From contig JAFGOE010000046.1 of assembly GCA_016926625.1 (NCBI GenBank), positions 1-45,088 of the forward strand: a stretch of 45,088 nt of DNA, in the 5' to 3' direction. This DNA is from Candidatus Zhuqueibacterota bacterium (lineage in GTDB: Bacteria > Zhuqueibacterota > Zhuqueibacteria > Thermofontimicrobiales > Thiofontviventaceae). The position numbers and the translations under genes were made by a program. Positions within the stretch are counted from its first letter, which is position 1; every line of letters begins with the position of its first letter. The notes below the pieces were generated by a model that worked only from the letters and a program-made list of their open reading frames with translations, made no database searches and was not told the DNA's origin. Below are positions 34,396-44,613 of the stretch, piece after piece.

Positions 34396-36483
34396 TTAAT
34401 TCAGTCCTCTCTTCGCGAGAAGCGCATCTACTTTAGGTTCACCACCTCTGAATTTTATGTATTGCGACATCATGTCCGTACTTGCCATAGAGAGGACGTT
34501 TTTCCTGAAGGAAGCTGCCAGTTCTTTGTTGAATAGTTCAGTCTCCTTAAACGCCTGAAAAGCGTCCGAATCGAGGACGGCGGCCCAGATATAGCTGTAA
34601 TATCCAGCCGAGTATCCCCCCCCGGAAAATATATGGCCAAAATTGGTACTCTGATAGCGCGATTCGATCTCTGGTGGAAGTCCGATTTTGTTTAAAGATT
34701 CCCGCTCGAATCGAGCGACATCGACTTCTGTAGTATCTGAAAGGCTGTGCCAATCCATATCAAGGAATGAGGCGGCTAAATATTCGATTGTCTCGAAACC
34801 CTGATTGAACAATTTCGAATTATCCAGTTTATCGATTAATTCCTGAGTAATGGGTTCACCTGTCTCATAATGCAGTGCATATGTTTTCAGGACTTCAGGT
34901 TCGAAGGCCCAATTTTCCATGATTTGTGAGGGCAGCTCGACAAAATCGATCGGTGTCTCGCGCGATCCGGAATAGACCGTATTTCCGAAAAGGCCGTCGA
35001 GGGCGTGACCCAACTCGTGGAACAGTGTTTCAACCTCATCCAGGCTCATTAACGACGGCTTATCGGCCGTTGGTTTCGCGAAATTACCCACGTTGAAAAC
35101 GATGGGTGTAATATAATTTCCGTCGATATTTGATTGACTCCTGAACGTATTCGACCAGGCACCGCTCCGTTTGCCATCACGCGGGAAATAATCCGAATAA
35201 AAAACACCAATATGTTTACCATTGGCTTCCTGTACTTCAAATACTTCCACATCCGGATGATAGACCTGTATATCATCACGTTTAACGAAATTTATTCCGT
35301 ATAGCTTATTGACGACATCGAATGCGCCCTTGCGAACGTTCTCCATCTTGAAATAGGGTCTCAGCATGGCTTCATCAAGTGCATATTTTTGTTTCTGTAG
35401 TTTCTCTGCATAGTACCACCAATCCCATGCTTCCAGTTTGAATCCCCCACCCTCCTGGTCGATGATCTTCTGCATGTCTGCGGCTTCCATTCTAGCACGT
35501 TTCAGGGCAGGTCGCCAGAGGTCGTACAGGAAATTATATACATTTTCTGGTTTCTTAGCCATATTTCGTTCAAGCATAAATTCCGCATGTGTATCATAAC
35601 CTAATAAATTAGCGCGTTTTACGCGTAGTGATGCAATTCGAGATATGAGTGTTTTATTATCATATTCATCATCATTATTGCCGCGATTGACATAGGCTTT
35701 AAACACTTTTTCACGTAAATCTCTTTTCTCTGAATATTGCAGGAAGGGGATAAAACTAGGTTTCTGCAGCGTAAACACCCATTTCCCTTCCAGGTCACGT
35801 GATTTAGCCATTTCTGCTGCAGCTTGTACAACATCGTCCGGCAGTCCGGCAAGATCGTTTTGTTGATCGATGACGAGTGCGATCGCATTTGTCTGCAGCA
35901 GATGGTTTTGCCGAAACTTGACATACAGAGTGCTTAGCTCTTCGTTTATCTGGCGTAATTTCATCTTATCATCATTACTCAGATTAGCGCCGCTCCGTAC
36001 AAATCGCTGATAATAATTATCGAGCAGTGTCTTTTGCTCCGAAGACAGGTTAAGATTATTTTGATCCTCATAAATCGTTTTAATCCTCTGAAAAAGTTTT
36101 TCATTTAAGATGATATCGTCATAATGTTTGCTCAGCATAGGAGCAGTTTCTTCAGAGATCTTTTGTAGTTCATCATTCGTGTTAGCCGAATTCAGGCAGC
36201 CAAAAACCTCGAGGGCTTTCTCCAGTACTTTGCCGCTTTTCTCCAGGGGTTTGATCGTGTTATCGAACGTCGGATCAGCCGGATCATTAACAATAGCTTC
36301 TATTTCTTCAATCTCGGCTTGCATACCCTTTTGAATCGCAGGCATAAAATGTTTCGTTTCGATTTTCTCAAACGGTGGTGTCTCAAAGGGAGTGTCCCAT
36401 TTTTGTAATAACGGATTATTAGAACCGGTCCCACATCCGGTAATTAAGATCGCTGCCAGAACAAGAAAAACAAATCGCTGCAT
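34396..36483 (-). CDS. dcp: M3 family peptidyl-dipeptidase (Dcp type), lipoprotein
   Basis: The product has 695 residues from the ATG at 36483, which follows AGGAA by 8 bases; an upstream in-frame ATG would break the signal peptide. The lipobox is LITGCGT. The zinc site is intact: HELGH (His489, Glu490, His493) and Glu516 in DFVELPSQ. DGKRSGAWSNTFR and the late FSGGGYSAGYYSYIWA with the substrate-binding Tyr are also conserved. The family removes dipeptides from peptide C-termini. Lipid anchoring places it in the envelope, where it would act on imported or released peptides. The S9 peptidase next to it supports a peptide-scavenging role. Confidence 0.93.
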   Translation of the reverse strand: MQRFVFLVLAAILITGCGTGSNNPLLQKWDTPFETPPFEKIETKHFMPAIQKGMQAEIEEIEAIVNDPADPTFDNTIKPLEKSGKVLEKALEVFGCLNSANTNDELQKISEETAPMLSKHYDDIILNEKLFQRIKTIYEDQNNLNLSSEQKTLLDNYYQRFVRSGANLSNDDKMKLRQINEELSTLYVKFRQNHLLQTNAIALVIDQQNDLAGLPDDVVQAAAEMAKSRDLEGKWVFTLQKPSFIPFLQYSEKRDLREKVFKAYVNRGNNDDEYDNKTLISRIASLRVKRANLLGYDTHAEFMLERNMAKKPENVYNFLYDLWRPALKRARMEAADMQKIIDQEGGGFKLEAWDWWYYAEKLQKQKYALDEAMLRPYFKMENVRKGAFDVVNKLYGINFVKRDDIQVYHPDVEVFEVQEANGKHIGVFYSDYFPRDGKRSGAWSNTFRSQSNIDGNYITPIVFNVGNFAKPTADKPSLMSLDEVETLFHELGHALDGLFGNTVYSGSRETPIDFVELPSQIMENWAFEPEVLKTYALHYETGEPITQELIDKLDNSKLFNQGFETIEYLAASFLDMDWHSLSDTTEVDVARFERESLNKIGLPPEIESRYQSTNFGHIFSGGGYSAGYYSYIWAAVLDSDAFQAFKETELFNKELAASFRKNVLSMASTDMMSQYIKFRGGEPKVDALLAKRGLN

Positions 36484-36556
36484 TATCGTATTCCTTTCTA
36501 AGTTCATCATTCATCAATCAGTACAATTAACAATTCTATTATTTACGACGACAAGA

Positions 36557-36599
36557 AGGGGATGCACCTTATTAAAATGAATATTTGCTTGCATCCCCT
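36557..36599 (-). terminator. Inverted repeat after the S9 peptidase gene, possible terminator
   Basis: Perfect 10-base arms AGGGGATGCA (36557-36566) and TGCATCCCCT (36590-36599) surround a 23-base AT-rich loop, 30 bases after the stop. Only TTCTTG follows on the reverse strand, so termination may be weak. Confidence 0.45.
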
Positions 36600-36628
36600 G
36601 AAAGTTCAACTGCTTAAAATTTAATTGG

Positions 36629-38701
36629 TCAATCAGCCAATGTTTTTTCTAACGTCGGGATATTTTCTGCTCCGACCGGGACGGCAATGCTTGAACCTTC
36701 GAAATCATCACCAATAGGTTCATAACGACCGCCCAGAAATCCTGACAGGAAAATATCTGTGACCGCATTAAATGCCAATCGGTTCTCTGGCCGTGCAAAA
36801 CCGTGTCCTTCATCGGAAAATAAAACGTACGTTACAGGGATATTTTTCTCCTGCATCGCTTTCACGATTTGATCCGATTCAGTTTGTTTTACGCGTGGAT
36901 CATTCGCTCCCTGTCCGATGAGTAGCGGTTTACTGATTTTATCCACGAAATTCAGAGGTGAGCGCGATTCAAGTAACTTGACACCCTCTTCGGTACGATG
37001 GTCGCCAACGCGAGTGGTGAACAAATTGATCGTGGGAGCCCAGTATGGAGGAATTGTCTCTAAAAACGTGCGTAAATTTGATGGTCCAACGATATCCACA
37101 CCGCAGGCGAAAACATCAGGTGTAAAGGTGAGTCCGACGAGCGTAGCATAGCCACCGTAACTGCCACCCATGATCGCGATCTTGTCTTTTTGGGCGATTG
37201 CCTGCTCGGTCGACCAGTTTACGGCATCGATCAGATCATCGTGCATCTTTCCAGCCCATTCGAGATTGGATGCGTTGATAAATTCCTTACCGAAACCGGT
37301 TGAGCCGCGATAATTCACACTTAACACAGCATAACCACGATTCGCTAACCACTGATGATAGGGATTATATCCCCATGCATCGCGAGCCCAGGGGCCACCG
37401 TGCACGAAGAGCACCATAGGAAGTGCCTTTTCGGGACGCGCATCACCATCAGGATCCGCCCAATGAGGTAACGTCAAATAACTTACGAGTTCGAGTCCGT
37501 CTCTGGATCCGATAACAACCGGATGCATTTTGGAGAGCTTTAATTTTTCTAATTCTTTACGATTACTGAACAGGAACTGAACTTGTTGCTCGGTTCGATC
37601 ATAGAGGTAATAGCGAACAGGGCCATCATCTTTTACATACGCTACGGTCCAAACATTATCGTCGAGTGATCGGCTGGTGACATTGAGATCACCATCGGTA
37701 ACACCCTTCAAATAATCCAGGTCTGGTTTTATCGATTCATCCAGGATCTTCCACTCGGTACGAGTATAATTACATGCAGCTGCTTCTATTGTTTTTTCTA
37801 TTGGATGGATCATGATATCACTCAAATCCGCTCTTGGATCTTGAAAAATCAATACTTTTTCACCGGTCTTCAGATTGACGGATATTAACGCAGCCGTATT
37901 CCTATCTCTGCTGTCGATCATATAAAGCACATCACCGGTTTTATCAAAAGTGATAGGTGCAGTAGTCAAAACATCTTCCATTGGTATCACATCGAACGAT
38001 TTCCATCCGCCATCATCATCCGGTACAAATATCTCACTACCACCATCGGGTGTCATTTCGAGGGCATAGCGAACTTTGTAATTATCATCTGTTTGAAAGC
38101 CTATAAATCTGTCGTTCTGTTGAATGAGCTCCATTTCACCCGTTAAGATATTCAATTGATAGATATCATGGTACTGTGGATTCCGATTGTTTAGTCCAAT
38201 TAATATTTTATTGGGAAATTTATAGCTAACCTCCTGAATTTGAGCCATGGGTCTGAGCTTTTTACCGTTCGGCAGGGTGATGGGTTGATTGTCGGGGCCC
38301 AAAATTTCTTCGAATGGAGTCAAATTTTTATCTTCTTTTGTCTGCACATTTACTGCATGCACCTGCCAGTTTTCATCGCCTGCTAAATCTTGCAAGTAGA
38401 TAATTTGCTCATTATTGTATGCCCAGAAGTAAATGCGTATCCCGCGTAGAGTATCATTGGTGACTGCTACTGCAGCATCGGGATTATCAACGGGTGCTAC
38501 CCAGACGTTCAACACATCATCGACTGGTGCTAAATAACTGATCATTTGGTGGTTAGGGCTAATTTTTAAAGATGCCTTATCCGGATTACCAAATAACACC
38601 TCTCGGGATAACATATCACCCTTCTTACTGCATTGAACAAGAATTAACGTCATGCTGATTGTGAGTAAAATCAACATGAGTAGAACACTTTTTTTGTACA
38701 T
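36629..38701 (-). CDS. S9 family prolyl oligopeptidase-type lipoprotein peptidase
   Basis: The 690-residue product has a lipobox (LVQCSK, Cys24). Residues about 30-400 form a beta-propeller that gates the active site. The C-terminal alpha/beta-hydrolase domain has an oxyanion region (VLFVHGGPWARD), a nucleophile elbow (GGSYGGYATL), the catalytic Asp in GANDPRVKQTES and His in SDEGHGF. This is the acylaminoacyl-peptidase or dipeptidyl-peptidase layout. It cleaves oligopeptides, probably in the periplasm. SD GGAGG lies 5 bases before the ATG. It lies directly upstream of dcp (145-base gap), so the two probably act on the same peptides. Confidence 0.93.
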   Translation of the reverse strand: MYKKSVLLMLILLTISMTLILVQCSKKGDMLSREVLFGNPDKASLKISPNHQMISYLAPVDDVLNVWVAPVDNPDAAVAVTNDTLRGIRIYFWAYNNEQIIYLQDLAGDENWQVHAVNVQTKEDKNLTPFEEILGPDNQPITLPNGKKLRPMAQIQEVSYKFPNKILIGLNNRNPQYHDIYQLNILTGEMELIQQNDRFIGFQTDDNYKVRYALEMTPDGGSEIFVPDDDGGWKSFDVIPMEDVLTTAPITFDKTGDVLYMIDSRDRNTAALISVNLKTGEKVLIFQDPRADLSDIMIHPIEKTIEAAACNYTRTEWKILDESIKPDLDYLKGVTDGDLNVTSRSLDDNVWTVAYVKDDGPVRYYLYDRTEQQVQFLFSNRKELEKLKLSKMHPVVIGSRDGLELVSYLTLPHWADPDGDARPEKALPMVLFVHGGPWARDAWGYNPYHQWLANRGYAVLSVNYRGSTGFGKEFINASNLEWAGKMHDDLIDAVNWSTEQAIAQKDKIAIMGGSYGGYATLVGLTFTPDVFACGVDIVGPSNLRTFLETIPPYWAPTINLFTTRVGDHRTEEGVKLLESRSPLNFVDKISKPLLIGQGANDPRVKQTESDQIVKAMQEKNIPVTYVLFSDEGHGFARPENRLAFNAVTDIFLSGFLGGRYEPIGDDFEGSSIAVPVGAENIPTLEKTLAD

Positions 38702-39084
38702 ATTGCCTCCAATTTATGATGAAATAATTAATTAAAGATTATTTTTATCATTGCTTAATAAACTCTGCAAAGACTTAATTTTCAAGATCAGATCCGGATA
38801 ATAGCTATTGATAAAATTTGATGGAACATGTGCTAACTTATACTACATGATGAGAATTAAAGTTTAATTTTAGCACAATATGATGATAAATTCAATTCGG
38901 AAAATTAAGCAATAGTCGACATCTATATACTAATAATAATATTTTAAATTTTGTATGACAATTGCAAACGTAAAATATCTTTATATCTGCTGTTTGCGAT
39001 TAATTTAAGGTAGTTATCTTCTTTCAGTTAAAAAATTATATTTTCTGATGTCATTGTATAAACTAAAACAATAAAATTTTCGGA
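38702..39084. other. AT-rich intergenic region, presumed promoter of the S9 peptidase gene
   Basis: The 383-base gap is very AT rich and has no reading frame with coding character. Weak promoter candidates on the reverse strand (for example TTGCAG, 17 bases, TAAAAA about 60 bases before the gene) cannot be ranked. Nothing else was seen. Confidence 0.35.
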
Positions 39085-40119
39085 CTAATCAGTTGGTTTC
39101 TCATCGGCAAAATGATTCGTTAAATAGGCATGTAAATTATTCTCAAATGCATGGTCAATATCGTTGAGACTCTTCAAGCCGAATATAAACGCGATGGCAA
39201 TAGGATCAGTCCTGTAGTCTGTGTGCCCTTCGTAAAAACCATAGCGCATGATGTAGTAGGGTGCCATCTCACTGAAGTGAATGTTAGTCAGTTTATCTAC
39301 CAGTTCAGACTTATGCGATTCGGATAAATGGGAATACATATCGTTGATAAAAATTTGTTCCGTTGGTGAAAGATCGCTATGAACATGTATATCAAATCTT
39401 CCCTGAATTTCGTCCTGGAATATGGATACTTGCCATCCTTTTGTACCCTGTGCTTTGAGTGTAACATTCCGTTGGTTATACTGGATCGAGAGGATATCAT
39501 CCCAATGTCTGGCCCATTTTCCAAGCTCTATCTCCTTTAAAATCAGATTCCACACATGGAACAGAGGTCTGGCCAATTGCGGATGAGTGAGTCCTAGATT
39601 TTGAACGAATCGATTATCGCTCTTCAGCACGGTAATAATATCTTCATCCTCCGCCATAAAACCAGCATACGAGAATCGTCCGGGTCTTCCGATATAGGTG
39701 ATGAGCGAAACAGGGTAACCGGTTATCATCTCCTTTGCATTCAATTCTTTCTCAGAGTGGAGACCTGTTCTAGCCAAAGTCGGAAAATCTCCTGAATCGA
39801 TATGTAGTTGATTATCCTTTCCGAAAAGGTCCTGAACACGATAACTATAGATCAATGGCTTCCCATGTTCTACTGTTACAGGGATCAGTGCATGACTACT
39901 GTCTTTTAGAAGTGCATCTACCAATTCAACTCCATCAGCTGTCGAATAAGGTGATGGAATATATAGTGGCTGGTTAATTGTCTCAGGATAAAGGGGATAT
40001 ATGTTGCCATTGATTGAAATCTGATAAACAAGGTCCTGTTGAGCGTGAGTTAATCCGGTAACGGAAAGAATTAAAAGAAAGGTTAATATACTGTAAATAA
40101 TTATTTTGAGTCTTTTCAT
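39085..40119 (-). CDS. Exported protein, unknown function
   Basis: The 344-residue product has a clear Sec signal peptide ending in LTHAQQ (cleavage after about 26), without a lipobox, so it should be periplasmic or secreted. The mature part is mixed alpha/beta with no motif I recognise. ITYIGRPGRFSYAGFMAEDEDII and APYYIMRYGFYEGHTDYRTDPIAI look like conserved cores; His and Asp in the latter could be catalytic or metal ligands, but this is a guess. The ATG has GAGG 7 bases upstream. It stands alone, with large gaps on both sides. Confidence 0.65.
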   Translation of the reverse strand: MKRLKIIIYSILTFLLILSVTGLTHAQQDLVYQISINGNIYPLYPETINQPLYIPSPYSTADGVELVDALLKDSSHALIPVTVEHGKPLIYSYRVQDLFGKDNQLHIDSGDFPTLARTGLHSEKELNAKEMITGYPVSLITYIGRPGRFSYAGFMAEDEDIITVLKSDNRFVQNLGLTHPQLARPLFHVWNLILKEIELGKWARHWDDILSIQYNQRNVTLKAQGTKGWQVSIFQDEIQGRFDIHVHSDLSPTEQIFINDMYSHLSESHKSELVDKLTNIHFSEMAPYYIMRYGFYEGHTDYRTDPIAIAFIFGLKSLNDIDHAFENNLHAYLTNHFADEKPTD

Positions 40120-40353
40120 GTTACGACCTCATACTATTTTTTCTTACAATTAAAGGATTATCGTAGAACATCACCTTATAACGATCTATCCTCCATTTGC
40201 AGGGTAATAATTTTGACTCGTTCATCAGAATTACAAAAATAGGAGCTGAGTCGCCATGTAACAAATTTTGATTTCTTGAAAATCGATCAATCAAAATAAT
40301 ATATAGAAAGATTTAGTAGAACTCACTCTCAAATCTATCCAGACAGATGTTAA

Positions 40354-41133
40354 TCACCTGTTTTTTTGCACTATCCAGAGCATCCCTTCGATAAGCGTAT
40401 CAATGATATGGCACTCCTCCGCCTGAAGACGAATATAATCGTTGATATCTCGCTCTAATTCATGATGCCCTTTAATGAGCTCCTGACCTCGTTTTTCAAT
40501 TGTTTTCTGATATTCTGCATTGATTCTGATGCTGAACTCAGTCGTATTTATCTCTTTGATTATTCGATCGCCATGGGCTGTTAACTCCTTGATCGTCTCG
40601 TCGTAATTTCTGCAGTATTCATACCCCTTACGATCGAGACGATCCATATTCTTCAGATAGCCATCGTCTATTAAGATATAGCCCCCAGATTTGACCTGAG
40701 TTCTGAGTTTAGCAATAGTATCCGTTATTGAACCAAATAGCGCTCCAACTGCAGCAAGAATGACGACATCGAACTCATGTTCCTGTAATACATAATCGAC
40801 GATGTCTTGATTTATAAACTGGCATCGATGTGAAACCTTGTAATCTGCAGCTTTTTCCCGGGCCACCACCAGGAACGGTTCCATGGCATCGATCCCCACC
40901 ACGTTATATCCGAATTGAGAAGCGATCCGGACCGATACGGCCCCTTTCCCGCAACCCAGATCCAGGATGCGCGTTTGATCGGCCGGCAGTTCAAGTGAGC
41001 GGATCGCTGAGAGGATATCATCCACTGAACTTCCCAATGCCCATAGATCCTGAAGCAGAAACGGCATATAGGGGAGCAACTTCTGGTCAACTTCAAGCGA
41101 ATCAGAAATCGATCTCTCCGGATTTTCGGTCAT
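40354..41133 (-). CDS. Class I SAM-dependent methyltransferase
   Basis: The product has 259 residues from the ATG at 41133, which has GGAG 9 bases upstream; an ATG five codons earlier has no ribosome site. Motif I is ILDLGCGKGAVSVRIA (about 54-70), followed by the acidic end of strand 2 (VVGIDAM), motif II/III (FINQDIVDYV) and post-motif VKSGGYILIDDGYL. This is the UbiE/small-molecule methyltransferase layout. The C-terminal 100 residues are helical and charged. Substrate is unknown. It lies about 107 bases after the TldE gene. Confidence 0.85.
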   Translation of the reverse strand: MTENPERSISDSLEVDQKLLPYMPFLLQDLWALGSSVDDILSAIRSLELPADQTRILDLGCGKGAVSVRIASQFGYNVVGIDAMEPFLVVAREKAADYKVSHRCQFINQDIVDYVLQEHEFDVVILAAVGALFGSITDTIAKLRTQVKSGGYILIDDGYLKNMDRLDRKGYEYCRNYDETIKELTAHGDRIIKEINTTEFSIRINAEYQKTIEKRGQELIKGHHELERDINDYIRLQAEECHIIDTLIEGMLWIVQKNR

Positions 41134-41240
41134 AGACCAACTCTCCATGTTGCTACGTAAAATATGTGTCCGTTTTTATGATTTCTTAAAATCGATTAAC
41201 CGACACCAACCAGTATTGGGGAATTACAAACGGATTATCG

Positions 41241-42563
41241 TCATACACCGGCCACGACGACGTCCATAAATACCAGGCTTGGCATGTGCCAGCTGCTGTT
41301 CGTCCATGGATCATTTGCGGCTTCAGCCAATTTCTTCCAGAACTCCATGTGATTATCGGCTATATTCATCTCAGCTACGGCCTGTGTAAATTGGCCATTT
41401 TCGAAGAGAGTTCCGGTGATGCCGATGGAAAAATCTCCCGTGTTGGAATTCGAATTTCCGCCGATAAATCCATTGATCAAGATGCCGCGACCCAGATCCT
41501 TCATGATCTCTGCGACTGATCGCTTACCTGCCGGAATAATCAGATTGGAAGTTCCACCGGTGGTCGGTTCGACTCCAAGTTTTCTACTGCGATACCAATC
41601 GATGTAATATTCGTTTAAGACGCCATTTTCAATCATGATCCGTTTTTGGGTAGCAAATCCATCGCCGTCGTACAGACGACTCCCGAGTCCTCCCATGACA
41701 AATGGATCATCGATCATGTGGAATATGTCACTACCGATTTTTTCTCCTTTTTTATTCAATAAAAAGGAACGTTTTTGTTGGAGTGCCCAGCCGTTCATTG
41801 CTTGTACAAATCCATCAAGCACACGGCCGACATTACGATTTTCGATGATGATAGGTAACGTCTCTGTTTTTAACTTCTTACCACCAAAAAGGCTAAGGGT
41901 ACGTGCAGCAGCTTCTTCTCCTATTTTCTTGCAGGATGGTAAGTCTTTCATCGCCCTGCCTACAGCATAATGATATCCGTTCGGACGACGATCTCCCTCG
42001 TCCTGTGCAGTCATTTCAGCAAATTTATAACAGACGGTCGATTGTTGTTCACCCCAAAAACCATTACTGGTGAGTATTATCTCCTCAGCGAACTCGTCAT
42101 ACACTTGAGAGGTAGCGGAGATTACTTTCTCACCGCCAGCTTGCAAACAAGATTCCTCTAACTCCTGTGCCATCTTATGTCGATGTTCAGGAGTTAACTT
42201 TTCGTATTCCTTATCGAGTATGTTTAGATCAATGTCCTTACGACCCTCGTAAAATCTCGGATCTGGGAGACTGCGGTATGGATCTTCTTCCAGTAACTTT
42301 GCAGCTTCAATGACGTTGATGACGAACGATTTCAACGCGTCATGACGCAAATCCGAAGTACCCTGAGATGAATAACGGCCGTTTACATAGATATCGACAC
42401 CAAGCCCCTGCGTCGTTGCTTCCTTAACGGTTTCTGCTTTATGCTCCCGATACTGAACTTCAACGAAGCGGCTCTTGTTATAAGCGACTCTACAATCATC
42501 AGCGCCAGCATCTTTGGCCGTTTTCAAAACAAATTCGCATAAATTTATCATGTCTTTATTCAT
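41241..42563 (-). CDS. tldE: TldE/PmbA family protein
   Basis: The product has 440 residues from the ATG at 42563, with AAGGAG 7 bases upstream; a TTG just before is unlikely. It begins directly as a soluble protein with no signal peptide. It lacks the HExxxH zinc motif at the TldD position, as expected of the TldE/PmbA subunit. Typical segments include EVQYREHKAETVKEATTQGLGVD, GGLGSRLYDGDGFATQKR and GGNSNSNTGDFSIGITGTLFENG. TldE pairs with TldD to form a protease that clips unfolded or linear peptides. The start codon lies two bases after the tldD stop, so the two are coupled. The absence of a signal contrasts with its Tat-tagged partner. Confidence 0.93.
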   Translation of the reverse strand: MNKDMINLCEFVLKTAKDAGADDCRVAYNKSRFVEVQYREHKAETVKEATTQGLGVDIYVNGRYSSQGTSDLRHDALKSFVINVIEAAKLLEEDPYRSLPDPRFYEGRKDIDLNILDKEYEKLTPEHRHKMAQELEESCLQAGGEKVISATSQVYDEFAEEIILTSNGFWGEQQSTVCYKFAEMTAQDEGDRRPNGYHYAVGRAMKDLPSCKKIGEEAAARTLSLFGGKKLKTETLPIIIENRNVGRVLDGFVQAMNGWALQQKRSFLLNKKGEKIGSDIFHMIDDPFVMGGLGSRLYDGDGFATQKRIMIENGVLNEYYIDWYRSRKLGVEPTTGGTSNLIIPAGKRSVAEIMKDLGRGILINGFIGGNSNSNTGDFSIGITGTLFENGQFTQAVAEMNIADNHMEFWKKLAEAANDPWTNSSWHMPSLVFMDVVVAGV

Positions 42564-42565
42564 AA

Positions 42566-44107
42566 TCAAGCTCCTTGTTTTTGAACTCCACCGACCGTCA
42601 GAGATTTCACCAGGCAGGTGGGTAAGCCAAATGATACCGGTACTCTTTGACCGTCTTTACCACACGCTCCGGTACCACCTTCATATAATTCCATATCATT
42701 GGCAACCATCGTTACATTCTGTAACATTTTAGGACCATTGCCCATAATATTAATGTCCTTGACGGGCTTGGTAATTTTACCATCCTCAATCATGTTACCT
42801 TGAGAAATATAGAATGCAAAATCACCCTCTCCGATCTTGACCTGTCCATTACTGACGTCTGTAACATAGATACCCTTCTTAACTGATTTAATCACTTCTT
42901 CAGGTGTACATTCTCCCGATAGCATGTATGTATTCCGCATCCGAGGAATGGGATAATGCTGGTAACTCTCTCTTCGACCATTCCCAGTAGGATTAACTTT
43001 ATAATGTCTCGCCGAAATTCGATCGTGTAAATAACTGGTTAATATTCCATTTTCGACTAACATCGTCTTTTGTCCAGGCACTCCTTCATCATCGACGTTT
43101 ATGGAACCGAGCTGGCGATCCGTGATCCCTTCATCCACTATATTTACAAAAGGTTCGGCGACTCTCTTACCAATCATCGTAGCATAAGTCGAGACGCCTT
43201 TTCGATTGAAATCAGCTTCCATCCCATGGCCGATCGCTTCATGAAGTAAAATACCGGTTAAACCGGGCCCAAGGACTACGGGTAGTTCTCCTGCTGGCGG
43301 TTGTTCAGCATCAAACAGGACCAGGGCTCTTTTTACGACTTCATGTGCCAACCTGTCAACTAATGTTGGCGTAAAATAGGAAAATTCATGCCGGCCCCCA
43401 AAATTCCAACCTGCACGTTCCTGTCGACCATCTTTTTCGGCGACGACGGAAGCTGCTATATAATTTCTCGGGATGATATCCTCTGCTTTGACACCATCAC
43501 TCGTATAAATGAGTATTCTCTTCTGCTGATCGTGCATGGTCGCGTTTACTTTTATTACATGGCCGGATAATCCGAAGCATTTTTCATTGACCTGCTTGAC
43601 TAATGGAAGTTTTAAGGACAAAGATATCTCTGTAAATAATCTTTCGAGGGGATAGTGATTTTTAACATCGAGTTGAACAAATTCTTTTGTCTCATACTTC
43701 ATTGCATCATTAGCAATTGTTGCTGCTGTCGCCGCCGCAGCCAGCATAGATTCTTCGGTCAATTCCTGGGTGAAACCATATCCGGTCTGATCTCCTTTTA
43801 CGGTTCTGATACCAACTCCTAAATCGATGCTGCCATAGGCTCTATCGACTTTTCCATCTTCCAGACTTACCCAATTCGAGATGGTATGTTCAAAATAGAT
43901 ATCGGCGAAATCGCCACCTTTCGATAGGGCTTTTTCTAATATCTTTTTACACAAGATGTTATTAATGCCAAACTCAGATTCAAAAAATCCAACAGTCGCA
44001 GCCCGCGCTGGTTGCACCCAGATGTTGGGAATAATCCGAGTCAAGGCAGTTGCACCTCCGATAGCTAGAGAGGTGTTTAAAAAAGTACGCCTGCTCATTG
44101 ATCCCAT
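42566..44107 (-). CDS. tldD: TldD family metalloprotease with twin-arginine signal
   Basis: The 513-residue catalytic partner of TldE starts MGSMSRRTFLNTSLAIGG: Arg6-Arg7 with FL form a Tat signal, followed by a hydrophobic stretch and PARA-A (about 36). The zinc motif HEAIGHGME (His289, Glu290, His294) and the late Cys in GGTGACGKDGQ give the HExxxH...C site of TldD enzymes. Typical bacterial TldD is cytoplasmic, whereas this one should be exported folded. The SD is strong (AGGAGG, 5 bases from the ATG). It is the first gene of the tldD-tldE unit, preceded by a 506-base gap. Confidence 0.93.
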   Translation of the reverse strand: MGSMSRRTFLNTSLAIGGATALTRIIPNIWVQPARAATVGFFESEFGINNILCKKILEKALSKGGDFADIYFEHTISNWVSLEDGKVDRAYGSIDLGVGIRTVKGDQTGYGFTQELTEESMLAAAATAATIANDAMKYETKEFVQLDVKNHYPLERLFTEISLSLKLPLVKQVNEKCFGLSGHVIKVNATMHDQQKRILIYTSDGVKAEDIIPRNYIAASVVAEKDGRQERAGWNFGGRHEFSYFTPTLVDRLAHEVVKRALVLFDAEQPPAGELPVVLGPGLTGILLHEAIGHGMEADFNRKGVSTYATMIGKRVAEPFVNIVDEGITDRQLGSINVDDEGVPGQKTMLVENGILTSYLHDRISARHYKVNPTGNGRRESYQHYPIPRMRNTYMLSGECTPEEVIKSVKKGIYVTDVSNGQVKIGEGDFAFYISQGNMIEDGKITKPVKDINIMGNGPKMLQNVTMVANDMELYEGGTGACGKDGQRVPVSFGLPTCLVKSLTVGGVQKQGA

Positions 44108-44613
44108 GTGGACCTCCTGAAATATTTTATGATTACTTTGGTTGAGTACGACTTCGTATCGTTTATTTGAGTATTACAGCGACTTCTATCTGGTATGGTT
44201 GAATAAATTTGAAAAATTAATCATGATCAATCTGCCAGTATATCACAGCAGACGATTCGTTTTTACAGTTTGTATCGGATATTTTTATATTAAAGCAGAT
44301 ATCATCGATTAATATACGGAAAATTTCAATGAAGTGTTTCGTTTAGATGCAGAAAATGGTCTGGAGCTCAATATTCTTTTTGATTTTAATGAACAATCGA
44401 GACATATCTTGCTGTATTCGTCTTCAATTGAAATTAGAACGGAAATTACGAATTATCATTGACACGTACACTCAATAAAGGTATAAATTTACGTGTGACC
44501 GCCGTCATATCTCAAAATTCCCTGATTGGTTTTGCCTATTTTATCGGATATAAAATTATCAGAAAATTCGATTATCAAATTGATTTTTTCGACATCAAGT
44601 GTTACATAATTCT
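44108..44613. other. Long AT-rich intergenic region with possible broken plus-strand reading frames
   Basis: The gap must contain the tldD promoter, but no clear hexamer pair was found. On the plus strand, two adjoining frames (44313-44462 and 44462-44617, different phases) give protein-like translations without a good start: one contains DAENGLELNILFDFNEQSRH, the other NLRVTAVISQNSLIGFAYF. Together they could be a decayed gene; base composition alone could also explain them. Confidence 0.3.

Noticed and set aside
28881-36636. A shared 13-base word TTAATTGGTCAAT at two gene ends (28881-28896 reverse, 36621-36633 forward)
   Set aside because: It overlaps stop codons in different orientations, has only two copies and is AT rich; chance is sufficient.
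40133-40186. A 17-codon frame ending just before the exported-protein gene at 40119, as a possible leader peptide
   Set aside because: It has no regulatory codon run and no attenuator hairpin, and such short frames are expected by chance.
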